64,000 nucleotides of DNA from Rhynchopus euleeides. Its lineage: Eukaryota; Euglenozoa; Diplonemea; Diplonemida; Diplonemidae. Under the pieces are notes generated by a model. It worked only from the letters and a program-made list of their open reading frames with translations, had not been told where the DNA came from and did no database searches. Positions 1-10,155 of the stretch are shown here, one piece after another; the stretch's first letter is position 1, and every line of letters starts with the position of its first letter. Made by a program: the position numbers and the translations under genes. Location of the stretch: NCBI GenBank assembly GCA_963210315.1, contig OY723310.1, positions 1,364,001-1,428,000 of the forward strand, written 5' to 3'.

Positions 1-622
1 TTGTGAATTCTCTTATCTAATAAGGATCCCAGGGGGCAGTTCGCAATCGCAAACACACCAGAGGAGGAGGACAGCGAGTGTGAGAGTGACGTGCCAGACA
101 GGACGTAAAAACACAAGAGTGTGTGTTGTGAGGAGCTGTTAACCCTGAACGCGCTCTGTGTGTCTGTGCGTATGTGTCCACCACCGCTGCCGCTGTCACT
201 GCGGTGCCCCGCCAAACCGGGAAGCGTTCGCCCTCCGCTGCCGCTGTATCGGCGCAGGAGAGGAACAGGAGGTCGGTGCGACCCACCTGGGGGATCTTCC
301 AGGGGGGGCCAGACCTGGCCACACCTGAACGAGCGCGCACCCCCCAGGATCGGACTCCTGGAGGATCCCCAACAAGGCATGATGCCGGTTTCGACGCGCA
401 CTTCGTGTGTGTGTGTGCATGAGTGGTTTGATGTTCTCCCGTTGCAGCACGAATACCCCCATATCCCCCCATATGGGCCCCATATTTCCCCCATATTCCC
501 CCATATTTTACCGGTTTTTCCCCATATTTTCAGCCTTTTTCCCCATATGGGGGCGGGGTTTTGCGACCCCCCATATTTCCCCCAGATTTAGGGGGTTCCC
601 CATATGGGGGGACAAGTATGCC
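1..622. other. Non-coding stretch, no gene recognised
   Basis: No open frame here looks protein-like. The first 450 bases are mixed sequence with TG/CA-rich patches, and the remainder is the CCATAT-rich tract listed separately. It ends at the TA that borders element A copy 1. Confidence 0.5.
451..620. repeat. CCCCCATATTT-type imperfect tandem tract
   Basis: Short C-runs alternate with ATAT or ATTT (CCCCCATATTTCC, CCCCCATATGGG), about a dozen irregular units. The unit is palindromic around CATATG in places. It abuts the left end of element A copy 1. No coding sense. Confidence 0.7.
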
Positions 623-624
623 TA

Positions 625-1772
625 GGGGGGGTCAAATGGGGGTGACAAACACGATTTTTCAAAAAACCGGCGCAGAGGCCCCAAAGCCCCCGTAAACCCT
701 CCAAACCCCCCCAGATCGGTCCGGAAACCCATCGAACCCCACTTTTCCACCATTCCGGGCACCTCAGGTGCCCGAATTGGGGTACCTAAATTTTGTGCCA
801 CCGTTTGGTACCGGACAGTGCCACTGTGTGGGAGGTTGGAAAAGAAAATGCCCCAACACACCACATCTGAGGGTTGCAATGCATGTTGCTTGCCAACCAC
901 GTCATCCGGTGGGTGTCAGGCGCTATGTAGGTGGCATGAGCCAGGTCTTCGATGTGTTCTGGCTTGTATATGTACCTCCCTGCCTGCGGCACAGGCACTG
1001 CCTTTGTCCCCCACACCAGCCACAGAGAGCGTATTGTACTCGGTCCACGGTTGCTGATTCATTGTGATGCGTTGTATCCTCGAGTGAACGTCACACACTA
1101 GTGGCACCACCACCCGCCATCCGAGAGCTGTATTGACTTTGCGCCCTTCCGTTGCATTCACCTCGCCACGCATATTGCACCGTTCAGTACCAGTGCTCTT
1201 GGGCCAGGCAAAGTAGACCGCAGCAACTACCAATTCTGGCACAATGGGTACCACGACAGCGCACTTCGTGTGTTCCCGGAATGTACAGCTCGTGTTGCAA
1301 CAGTCGTTGTCAACACATCCCGGTTGTGGAGCACTGCTGCACAGGAATCACACGACCATCTGGACTTGTTCCGTACCTACAGGCAGCCTCCCGGTGCATG
1401 GTGGCAGGGAGGTACATATACAAGCCAGAACTCATCGAAGACCTGGCTAATGCCACCTACATAGCGCCTGACACCCACCGGATGACGTGGTTGGCAAGCA
1501 ACATGCATTGCAACCCTCAGATGTGGTGTGTTGGGGCATTTTCTTTTCCAACCTCCCACACAGTGGCACTGTCCGGTACCAAACGGTGGCACAAAATTTA
1601 GGTACCCCAATTCGGGCACCTGAGGTGCCCGGAATGGTGGAAAAGTGGGGTTCGATGGGTTTCCGGACCGATCTGGGGGGGTTTGGAGGGTTTACGGGGG
1701 CTTTGGGGCCTCTGCGCCGGTTTTTTGAAAAATCGTGTTTGTCCACGTAAAAGGGTGGCATTTGACCCCCCC
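625..1772 (+). mobile_element. Element A, copy 1 (foldback DNA transposon, 1148 bp)
   Basis: Two inverted arms of about 370 bp (625-993 and 1400-1772) enclose about 400 bp of unique centre. The ends read TA-GGGGGGG-TCAAATGGGGG on the left and TA-GGGGGGG-TCAAATGCCACCC when the right end is read inward. TA lies on both sides (623-624, 1773-1774) and a 20-C run (1775-1794) follows. Four more copies are at 24199, 26489, 35482 and 42158. No transposase is recognisable, so this is probably a non-autonomous element. Confidence 0.9.
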
Positions 1773-1794
1773 TACCCCCCCCCCCCCCCCCCCC

Positions 1795-2436
1795 GACCCT
1801 CAGTTCTGTAGCGCCGAAGTTTTTCACACGCAACAAGAAGCTTGCCACAGTGAAAAAGATAGTTGGCAGCGCTTTTGGGTGACAAACACAATCTACCTTG
1901 CCTTATTGTTATGACTATCACACCAACCTTCATCAGGCAAAACACGTGAGGTTTGTTCACCCGGGTTTGGCGCACAAACAACAGCCTTATCTTTTTTCTC
2001 GCATCCTTCCCACTTCATTTATGATGGGTAAAAAGTGTAGGAGTGCTTCCGACGGACCCCTTGCCTCTTCTCTCTTGTATCTCGCTATTCTGTGCTAGCA
2101 CATGCGGCTCCGCCGTAAGGAAATCACGGGTTGCTGCGCGCTTCTTTATGTTCCCACCGCATGTCCCGCTTCAGCACCTACCCCACCAGCAGACTGCCCC
2201 CCCCCCCCCCCCCAGCCCCCTCATAAATACCCTACACACCTCCATACACCTGCCCTTACACTTCCGGGAAACGTTGGGGGGGTTTTTTTTTGGTGAGGTG
2301 GGGCTGTCAATTCCCCACACCTACCCCCCCCTGCCGCTCTCGTCCCCGCCCCCGCCCCCCCCCCATCCGCATATAACTAGACCCGGGCTTTGATCAGTAG
2401 GACCTCACCTACACCGCACCCCTTACCTCTGAGGGG
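1795..2436. other. Non-coding spacer
   Basis: No gene recognised. It holds several C-runs (around 2197-2213 and 2345-2360) and leads into the small candidate gene at 2437. I found no match to the other repeats in the window. Confidence 0.5.
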
Positions 2437-3608
2437 ATGGAGCGGTTGCGGAGGCTGCTGCGTGGCAGGCCGCCCGCCCCCACCGGCATGGCAGCGCTGC
2501 GGGCGAAGCGTCCCGAGCGGGAGACGGCTCGTGTCCGCGAGAGTGAGTTCGTTGTCTCTGCCGCGACGACTGCACGCAAGGGCATTGTGGTCCTCGGAGT
2601 GCTCCTCGGGTTTTTCTCGTGCATGTCGCTTGTGTCATCCCGCCATTACGGAAACGAGGTATGGAATTCCCAAGAATCCAATATTCCAAAGACTGTCCAT
2701 TTTCTTGATAGTTCGGCATAGCCAACTGGGGAAACTTTCTGTGTCTCGAGCTGGCTCGTTGCAACCCCCACTCACACCACTTCATCAGACCGGGGAGTGG
2801 TGTACACAAAGAGTGTGGGTCTGCGTTCCAACAAGATGACTTTCGGCAGGAATTGGTTTGTTGTCTCGTTTTCCTGTCACTTTACGACCGGCACAGTTAG
2901 TTTTTTTATTGAGTAGAGTGTAGATCACACCGATAGGGAAGCTTGCTTGGAATCCACACTCCCTTGTTGCAGGCAAAAAAGAAGCAGGCCACCCGGAAAG
3001 GCCTGTGGGTGCCTGACGACAGTGTCGAGCCCGCGCCACTCCCTCGCAGCGTGCGCCGGCGAGCCGGCTGGGAATAGAGAGACACGCCTGCTGTGCTGCC
3101 CAAGACGCCGCCTCGGCAAAGGCTGCGCTGCCTGAGGCCACAGGGGGCGCACAACAGGCGGGTTCGGGTGGTGGGTAGGTGGGGGGTGTGTGAAATAGTG
3201 ATCTGTGTATGTGCCTCAGAGAAACGGGTGGCAAAGGCCTCTCTGTAAGGGGCACGGGCCGGGGGGGGGGGGGGGGGAACACGCAATCGTTCAAAACGTT
3301 CAAACCGCTCAAAACTGGTGCAGTTTTCTGACAATGTCTGATGCACTTCAGCACACAGCGAAGGCCTCTCTCCTCCCCCCGATCCTACAGAATATTATCG
3401 CATCGAGAGCAGAGGGGGGTGGGGTGGGGTGGATGGGTGTGACGAGGATCAACAGAATCGCGGCGTGCCGCTGTGCTCTTCTGCGCAGGTTTCAACGCGC
3501 ACAAAATGTGAAGAACTCGCCCGAAAATTGTCCAAGGTTGGCAGGCACATGGTGGATGTGGAAAAGACGCTGGCGGTGGTTTGCGGTGTTCTTGCCGATC
3601 GACCCTAA
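2437..3608 (+). CDS. Candidate two-exon gene: small single-pass membrane protein, unknown
   Basis: Tentative model. Exon 1 (2437-2658, ATG start) encodes 74 residues: an Arg-rich N-terminus and one hydrophobic helix (about residues 49-66, GIVVLGVLLGFFSCMSLV). It stops at GAG|GTATGG, the same donor hexamer as the CPSF73 intron. A pyrimidine-rich acceptor ending CTGCGCAG (AG at 3487-3488) opens exon 2 (3489-3608), which reads in the matching phase 0 for 39 charged, helix-like residues (KCEELARKLSKVGRHMV) to TAA. The product would be 113 residues, with a basic side, a membrane helix and a short soluble tail. A further exon in the 830-bp intron cannot be excluded. No family recognised. Without splicing, the first frame alone ends at 2721 after 94 residues. 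Confidence 0.35.
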
Positions 3609-4974
3609 TCCCCTGAGGGGATTCTTCTCTCTTCAGATTTGCACCCCTACACTGTAACACAGTTTTGGTGACAACCTTTTGTTTGTATATGTTGAGGAGG
3701 AATCAACCTAACTGGCCTCCCTCCAGCCCCTGCGACCGACCCATTTGGGGGTAGCAAACCCTGGTTTCGAGATGCTCGGTGTAGACACCCAGGCATGGTC
3801 ACAGCATCCATGGCAGAAGCAAGCCTCGTGGTGCAGGATTGCTGTGTGGCGGCGGGGAAGAGCGGGTGAAAAACTATGGGTGTGACGGTGAGACACCCCG
3901 CACCGGGCACAGCTGTGTGCTGTGTTATCGGTGACAAGGGAGAGGAGGATCCACGCTCAGCCTGAATGTCGGTGTACTGGGGGCGCTCCACGGGGGTTCA
4001 TGTGACCAACACAGACCGGATGTTTGCAGATTGGTGTCACGCATAGAGAACGTGAGGACAGGCTGTGTTGCTGTGTTGATACAGAGATGTTGCCGGCATG
4101 CGTCTTGAGGATGGAGCGGCATCCAGCCGGTGTTGTGATCGGCGGAAGGATCAGTGGCAGTCCGCTCCGGTGGGCCTGCTTGCCCCATTGAGTGTAGATG
4201 GGCTGTTGGGTGTGGCATGCTGTGTTCAGTGTGGTCACTGGATGACCATCACGGTGGTTTGCCAGGACTGCTGGTGCGGAGGTTGCCCTGGCACACGGAA
4301 GATAGTGCCTCAGTATCAGCAGGCGCAATCTCCGGCTTCCAGTGTGTGTGTCACCCCTCTTTTACAGCGCAACGAGGAGGAGAGCGAAACCGTGTGGTGT
4401 CACGTAGAGCAAGAGTAGGATAGCGGGCCCGGTTACTCACGGTATGGTCCCTCGGGGCCAGGCTGCGATGCCAGCACGCTAACCCAAATTGCAATACGGA
4501 AGATAGTGACACTTGGTGAACTGCAGCGTCGTGTGGGATATGGCAGGCTCGGGATGCGCTCAGCTGACGGCACCATGCAGCGTGGCTTGCACGAGCATGT
4601 TAGGCGAATGCGGCAATGCTGTGTGTATTGCAGTGTGGACAAGAGAGCTGTCTCATGATCGGTCGATCGCAATGAGGGAAGGCGCGTGTGTGGGTGCACT
4701 ACCGCCCGCAGCATCCCCACGACGTGGTCCCAGTTTCGTTCGTACTCACGGACTCCCTCCACTGGCCGAACTCTTCAGCGTGAACAGCTTCCTTGGAACT
4801 CAGGGTTATCCAGTCCTGAGGGGAGCCACGCAGGGGGGTAAAAGAGACAACAGGAAGGCACAGAACGACTCACACCATGAAAATAAGAATGAACGAGGTC
4901 TGCCTGCTCTAGGTGCAGAGTGGGCACTGTTCAACCCAACCGCTGCAAAACCGTCCCAGGCTCTTGTGTATTGT
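3609..4974. other. Spacer upstream of family gene 1, no firm gene
   Basis: No clear gene. One short Cys-rich frame is listed separately. No repeats shared with the rest of the window were found. Confidence 0.4.
4098..4418 (+). CDS. Weak candidate: 106-residue Cys-rich frame
   Basis: ATG-initiated frame with a cluster of paired cysteines (CCVQCGHW, then CQDCWCGGC) that could bind metal. It has no homologue in this window and no splice or promoter support, and frames on the other strand are of similar length. Chance is a real alternative. Confidence 0.15.
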   Translation: MRLEDGAASSRCCDRRKDQWQSAPVGLLAPLSVDGLLGVACCVQCGHWMTITVVCQDCWCGGCPGTRKIVPQYQQAQSPASSVCVTPLLQRNEEESETVWCHVEQE

Positions 4975-5321
4975 GTGTGTTATGTGTGACTTGTGGGTCT
5001 CTCCCACTGGTGTCAGCGCTGAGTCATCTAGTGCCGCCTGTGTAGAGTAGCGTAGCAAGTGCAGGTGGCTGTGTACTGGACTACAAGTCATCACTGCGTG
5101 GTGAGGATAGAAAGTGAAGAAGGTTATGCGTTGTGATTGCCGTCACGTACAGCTCTTCGAGTGTGTCAGCGCTCACCACACGCCCCACCTGCATTGTTGC
5201 CTGTGTCTGTTGTGAGGCTCTGCCTCGTCACCACACCCGCCTCCCTTCTGCAGGTATAGGGGCACACCAGGCACAAGGGGGTGGTGGTGGTGACAGTGAG
5301 GCTGGCGGGTGTGCACCTGCA
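4975..5321 (+). promoter_or_regulatory. Conserved 5' leader of family gene 1
   Basis: This block, including GTGACTTGTGGGTCTCTCCC and the stretch around CACTGCGTGGTGAGGA, is conserved upstream of the other family copies. It includes a possible 5'-UTR intron (donor GTGAAG near 5113, acceptor CTTCTGCAG at about 5246-5254). In this copy an upstream frame from 5133 runs into the gene without a stop. In copy 2 the same leader has lost one C and shifts frame, so I place the start at the ATG of MPFPDRG. Confidence 0.5.
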
Positions 5322-8300
5322 ATGCCTTTCCCAGACAGGGGCATGGTGCGCGGCATCGCACACAGGACGCTCGAAGGGGGGCTTCCCACGCTTGTGCTGC
5401 TGCTGTCCGTCGCATGCCCTGCTCTGATTGTGTACTACTTCAACAGGGACGCCCCCTACTACACAGTTCGGCACCCGCACGCTGAAACAGTCGGCGTCTG
5501 GGACCCTGCACGCCAGCCGGAGCCGTGGTACGACGAGGGCGATACCGGCGGGCTGGTGCTGCGGTGCACACGGCTGGAAGGGTACAACATCAGCAGCAGC
5601 AGCAACAGCGGGAGCGGGATCGGCAACATCACCTGTCCAGCGGTGGACATCAGTGGTGTGGGGGACTCCCTGTCTGCCATGCGTGCCACCACAAGGTTTG
5701 TGTACCCCGCAGTGGCAGCAGGGCGCGCCGTCATGCTGGTAGCTGCATTCGGGGCGTGGCCCGACAGGCAGCTGTGGTGGCGTGTGCTGTACGGTGCGCA
5801 GGCCACCGTGGGGCTGTGCTGCACGCTGCTGCTTGCGGTGCTCTTCGCCACAGCCTTCCCCCGCCTGCCGGATGAAGGCCGCAAAACCCTCTGGGTGGTG
5901 GCGTGCAACGTCCCCTCCGTGGTGTGGCTTGCCGTGCGCTTCGAGCTTGTCCTCCATGGAGCCCAGCTGTGCATCCTCCTGAAGAGGGAGATTGCACATG
6001 TCCTGTGCCTGCTCTTCTTGGCGGCCCACGTCTTCGCGATGATCGTTGTGACGGGATGCCCCGGCTTCACGTGGCTGGTAGGCTTCTTCATGGACAGCAT
6101 GCGGATATGTGGGGCGGTGATCTACGGAAGGGGATACTTCGTCGACGGCGGCGACGTGGTTCTTCAGTGGTGCCTCATAGCCCTGCTGGCCACCTTCACG
6201 GTGTGGACTCTGGTTCCCGTGTGTGACGGGGACTTCCTCCTGCCGACGTCGCCTGTCAGGATATTCAATGTCATCTACGTCGTCTTGCCGGCATATGCAC
6301 CCGTCCTGATGATGCTGTTGCTGCGGAACCCGTGCGAGGAGATGCCTGAATGCGGACCTGTTGTGCCGGCAGAGCTGCAGCGTGTGTGGGACGAGGCGGC
6401 GTCGGACGACTCGAGTGGCTACGGCAGCTGCCCCGAGTGGCCAGAGGAGTGTGGTGTGGCGGACCTGCCGGAGGTGTTGCGCGACGCAGACAGTGTCGGC
6501 AGCTACCGCATTGTGCTGTCGGTGCCGCAGGAGCGCGGGGTGGCCGTGCCGTCGGACGCAACACTCGCGACGCTGCAGCTGCGGGCCTGTGTCGAGGCGG
6601 GGGTTGCGCAGGCGGACCTGTCTGTGGAGGGCGAGAGCAGCGCCACGCTGGGCGACCTGGGGCTGAAGACGGGCAGCACGGTGGAGGTGCAGGTGCCGGC
6701 TGGTGCGCGCACCAGTGCCGCGCATGCCTGCGTGCTGGGTGGGGGTGTGGCGGGTGGCGGGGGCGGTGCCGACACGGAGGATGCTGGTGCCTATCTCCTG
6801 TGTGCCCAGATGCTGCAGCTGCTGCACGCCTACGAGACGCCGCACCTGCAGGATGTCGAGTCCGGGGACCGTTGCGGTGTGGACCTGGTGCTGCACCGCA
6901 CAGAGGGGCAGGTGGTGAAGGTGGTGATGCCGAGTGACGCCACGGTGGATCTGCTGCACCTGCGTGCCATGCTTGTGCTGGACGGCCCTGCTGTGCTCGA
7001 CCCTGACGGCAGGCAGCTTGCGAGCGACGTGGCGCCGTCGAGGCGTCTGAGCGAGTGCGGGATCTCGGGCCGCCTGCTGGTGACAAAGGGCGGGGTGTGC
7101 AGGTCGCTGGGAGCGCTGTCGCGTGCCCTGCACATCGGCACGGGTGAGGCGGTGCCTGCAGACTACACGCTGCTGCGGCTGCGTATGGCTGTGCCGCTGC
7201 ACGCCAGTGTGACTGACGGGACAACGCTGGGTGCGCTGCGCATGCGCGCGATGCACGCGGCAGGCACCAGCGCGGTGGTGCTGGGGCTACACAGCGACAA
7301 CGACACGCGCCTCGGGGACCTGCACGTGCAGGAGGGGCAGCGTGTGGAGGTGGGGCTGCCCACGCCTGCCGCCCCCGAGCACCGCTGCACCGCAGCCATG
7401 TGGGACACCGTCGCAGCCGCCCTCGAGGCACAGACACCCGCAGCCCTGCGGGACGCACCGGACGGGATGCCGCTCGACCTGTGCCTGCCTGGCGGGGAGG
7501 TGCTGCCTGTGCTCGTGTCCGCCGAGGCCACGCTGGGCACGCTGCGCCTCCGTGCAGCACACGCCCTGCAGCTGCGGGGCACGCACGCGGGCGTGCGGCT
7601 TGCCCTCGGCGGGACCACCCTGGCACGCAGCAACGACACGCCGCTGTGTGGGGTGGGGCTGGAGGCGGGTGCCGCTGTGCAGGTGTGTGTGCGCACCCCC
7701 GCCCCGGGCCCACGCAACCCCGCCGCTGCCCAGGCCATGCTGCGGCGTGCGTTGCAGGAGGGCGACGTGCAGGCGGCATGCCTGGCACTGGGCAGGGCAC
7801 CACCCGCCAGCCTGCTGGAGCAGCTGCGCTCCCCAAGCGGCACACCCACCGCCGTGTGGTGTGCCGTGCTGCGGTACGCCCTGCTGAAGACAGAGCTGTG
7901 CTCTGCAGCCGCACTCGTGCGGATGCTCCTGGGCAGCACGGATGGGCTGGGTACGGTGTGCCTGTCGGGTGTGCTGGAGAGGCCTGGTGTGCTGGATGCG
8001 ACTCTGATGCGCATCCTTGCCCGAAGCTACCCGCAGGTGATGCGGCACCTGCCCGGGTTTGTGGAGAGGCCTTCTTTCAACCACAGGTGGTTTGTCAATG
8101 GGTTCGTGGGGCGTTCCTACGACAAGAGACGCTTCGTGAACCCTGACGCCATGTGCAGGGCGCTGAAGCAGACAGGCTGGTGCAGCACACCAGAAGCAGT
8201 GGAAGATGCGCGATCTGACCCTGCCGAAAGCACCCTCACGCAGGTACTGCTTGCGGATGGGGTGCCTGTGCGTGACCTGCCGCGCGTCGTTGTCGCACTG

Positions 8301-8615
8301 TGCCAGGTAGGTGTGTGGGCAGTGCTGTACATCGCCCTCGCCACGATCGTCATCATTCTGCAAAGCAGGCTCGTGAAGGACACCAACGAGGCAGGTTGGC
8401 TTTTCGTGTGGTTCCTTGTCCCTGCCAGTGTGTGCTGTGGTGTGGAGCTGCTGCCTCTTTGGGTGCGTTGGCTGTTGGCGCACAAGGCACGTGAGCTGTG
8501 TGCCTCACGCAGCGGTGCCAAGGCGCGTCTCCCAGACAGCCCCAGCACAGAGCTGCAAGACATATCCATTCTGACACACGACTCGTTGGGTGGCTTCCAG
8601 GTCACCCCATTGTAG
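5322..8615 (+). CDS. Family gene 1: polytopic membrane protein with four ubiquitin-like domains (1097 aa)
   Basis: Intact. I do not recognise the family; domains are inferred from sequence. Residues 22-41 form a signal anchor (LPTLVLLLSVACPALIVYYF). A lumenal loop follows with N-glycosylation sites NIS (about 89) and NIT (about 102) in a Ser/Asn tract that is 31 residues shorter than in copy 2. Hydrophobic helices lie at about 126-146, 150-180, 190-220, then a variable cassette (about 221-310), then 315-335. The soluble part carries four beta-grasp repeats at about 393-461, 518-589, 616-682 and 717-792, each with a ubiquitin-like core (VPSDATLATLQL..., TLGDLGLKTGSTVEV). A helical segment, two more membrane helices (about 998-1014, 1026-1047) and the tail QVTPL, a class I PDZ-ligand pattern, complete it. 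No catalytic motif was seen. A membrane receptor or scaffold is inference only. Stop is TAG. Confidence 0.85.
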   Translation: MPFPDRGMVRGIAHRTLEGGLPTLVLLLSVACPALIVYYFNRDAPYYTVRHPHAETVGVWDPARQPEPWYDEGDTGGLVLRCTRLEGYNISSSSNSGSGIGNITCPAVDISGVGDSLSAMRATTRFVYPAVAAGRAVMLVAAFGAWPDRQLWWRVLYGAQATVGLCCTLLLAVLFATAFPRLPDEGRKTLWVVACNVPSVVWLAVRFELVLHGAQLCILLKREIAHVLCLLFLAAHVFAMIVVTGCPGFTWLVGFFMDSMRICGAVIYGRGYFVDGGDVVLQWCLIALLATFTVWTLVPVCDGDFLLPTSPVRIFNVIYVVLPAYAPVLMMLLLRNPCEEMPECGPVVPAELQRVWDEAASDDSSGYGSCPEWPEECGVADLPEVLRDADSVGSYRIVLSVPQERGVAVPSDATLATLQLRACVEAGVAQADLSVEGESSATLGDLGLKTGSTVEVQVPAGARTSAAHACVLGGGVAGGGGGADTEDAGAYLLCAQMLQLLHAYETPHLQDVESGDRCGVDLVLHRTEGQVVKVVMPSDATVDLLHLRAMLVLDGPAVLDPDGRQLASDVAPSRRLSECGISGRLLVTKGGVCRSLGALSRALHIGTGEAVPADYTLLRLRMAVPLHASVTDGTTLGALRMRAMHAAGTSAVVLGLHSDNDTRLGDLHVQEGQRVEVGLPTPAAPEHRCTAAMWDTVAAALEAQTPAALRDAPDGMPLDLCLPGGEVLPVLVSAEATLGTLRLRAAHALQLRGTHAGVRLALGGTTLARSNDTPLCGVGLEAGAAVQVCVRTPAPGPRNPAAAQAMLRRALQEGDVQAACLALGRAPPASLLEQLRSPSGTPTAVWCAVLRYALLKTELCSAAALVRMLLGSTDGLGTVCLSGVLERPGVLDATLMRILARSYPQVMRHLPGFVERPSFNHRWFVNGFVGRSYDKRRFVNPDAMCRALKQTGWCSTPEAVEDARSDPAESTLTQVLLADGVPVRDLPRVVVALCQVGVWAVLYIALATIVIILQSRLVKDTNEAGWLFVWFLVPASVCCGVELLPLWVRWLLAHKARELCASRSGAKARLPDSPSTELQDISILTHDSLGGFQVTPL

Positions 8616-9900
8616 CACCTTCACCACCAGCCCCTTCGATGTTGTGAACCGGACTTCCGGTTCCTGTATCGATCGGCAATCCCAAGTTTTTATGGTTTGC
8701 ATGGTTCGCACCTCAACACCCATTCCCACCTCCCGGGTTTGCGTGTGGCATGCACCTGAACCCTCGTCTGCGACTGGAAGTATCCAAGCGGTTCGTAGGT
8801 TGTCGCTCGTTGCGAGCGAGAGTGAGGATGTGACATGCAGGTGCACCACCGAGAGGACCTGTCGTCTGTTCTCTGCTGGGCGACTACATCCCAGCACACT
8901 CTCACACCCGTCAGGTTGTGTGTGGTGTTCTCGCATTCTCCTCCGCTTCCCTCTTGGCAGTCACTCGGTTGTGTTCGTCTGTTCGATTGTTCTTTGTTTA
9001 CACGATGGGGTCTTTGCCACGCGTGCCGAAGGGGTGTATCTCGGTGCAGTTCTCCGATCGCCTGTGAGAACCACGCTGAAATCCGCCGAAACTTGCCGTG
9101 TCGCCAAGGCCGCCATGCAGTGTCAATTGGAAACCAGATGGCACGCTACCCATTTCCCATTTTCCCTTTTTATGCTCGTCTCACGCAGTACTCGCGTGCG
9201 CCCCGCTGCGGTTCGTTTGAGCAGCTGTACTGCCTTGATTGTGACTGCCAGTGATTCATTCTTTTTTGTGTTGTGTCTGCTGATATGCCACCTTCAAGTT
9301 CTGCTCGCTGTGTCTGCAAAAGACACAACCCCTCTCGCACAAGGCCGAACGGTGCACCCAACCCCGGCAGTCGGACTGCGTCACCCCCTGAGGGGGGCGG
9401 AGTATGTGCAGATGCAGCACAAACAGAACCTCTGCAAGTCTCCCTCCGGGTGGTGCCTGGGGAAAACGCTCTCCCCTAAACAGTCCCTATCAAAGCGTTG
9501 CTTCCGCCTTGGGTGGCAAGTAAACCTGAAGCCTGCAGAATGCAATGGTTTCGGGACCCTTCTACGGGCTACGCACAGCCACCACAGGACACAGGTGCAA
9601 GGCGCAATCATGTGTATGATTGCAAGGGATGGGACTGCTGCATGGTGCGATATCAGCACCCCAACCCCCTCCACTCCCTTCCCCCGCCACAGAGCCCGTC
9701 GACACGTTCAACAAATTGGCACTGCCTCAACCACATGTGACCACGCACCCTGACCTCTGTCGTGCGGGCCTTCGCACTGTGTCACACTGCGTGTCAGGCT
9801 GCGTCACTCTCAGCCCGCTTCTGTGAGGGCAGTTCACATTTTCGCTTCTTTTCTTCATTTCGAAGAGAAGGCTCTACATGGGATAGGCGGGCGATACAGT
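8616..9900 (+). repeat. 3' flank type alpha, duplicated at 40912-42100
   Basis: From AGCACCTTCACCACCAGCCC onward this spacer is closely similar to the one after family gene 4, so both came with the gene in a segmental duplication. Relative to the other copy it has about 155 extra bases (about 9382-9540). The homologous block is broken by stops and indels in the second copy, so I regard it as non-coding. Confidence 0.75.
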
Positions 9901-10155
9901 CCTCAAGTGCAGGTGGCTGTGGACTGGACGACAAGTCATCACTGCGTGGTGAGGACAGAAGGTGAAGACGGCCATGTCTGCTGTTGGCATCGCAAGTGTG
10001 TCAGCGCTCACCACACGCCCCACCTGCACTGTTGCCTGTGTCTGTTGTGAGGCTCTGCCTCGTCACCACACCCGCCTCCCTTCTGCAGGTCTAGGGGCAC
10101 ACAGGCACAAGGGGGTGGTGGTGGTGACAGTGAGGCTGGCGGGTGTGCACCTGCA
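9901..10155 (+). promoter_or_regulatory. Conserved 5' leader of family gene 2
   Basis: Matches the leaders of copies 1, 3 and 4 from AAGTGCAGGTGGCTG to the start codon. It reads GGGCACACAGGCAC where the others have GGGCACACCAGGCAC. This one-base loss means the upstream frame cannot be part of the protein in this copy. Confidence 0.5.

Noticed and set aside
5133..5321. Upstream extension of the family protein (leader frame)
   Set aside because: Copy 2 has a one-base loss in the leader that puts it out of frame, so the common start is MPFPDRG.
8590..9753. 387-codon frame after family gene 1
   Set aside because: The duplicated flank after gene 4 breaks the frame several times, and the frame overlaps the gene 1 terminus out of phase.
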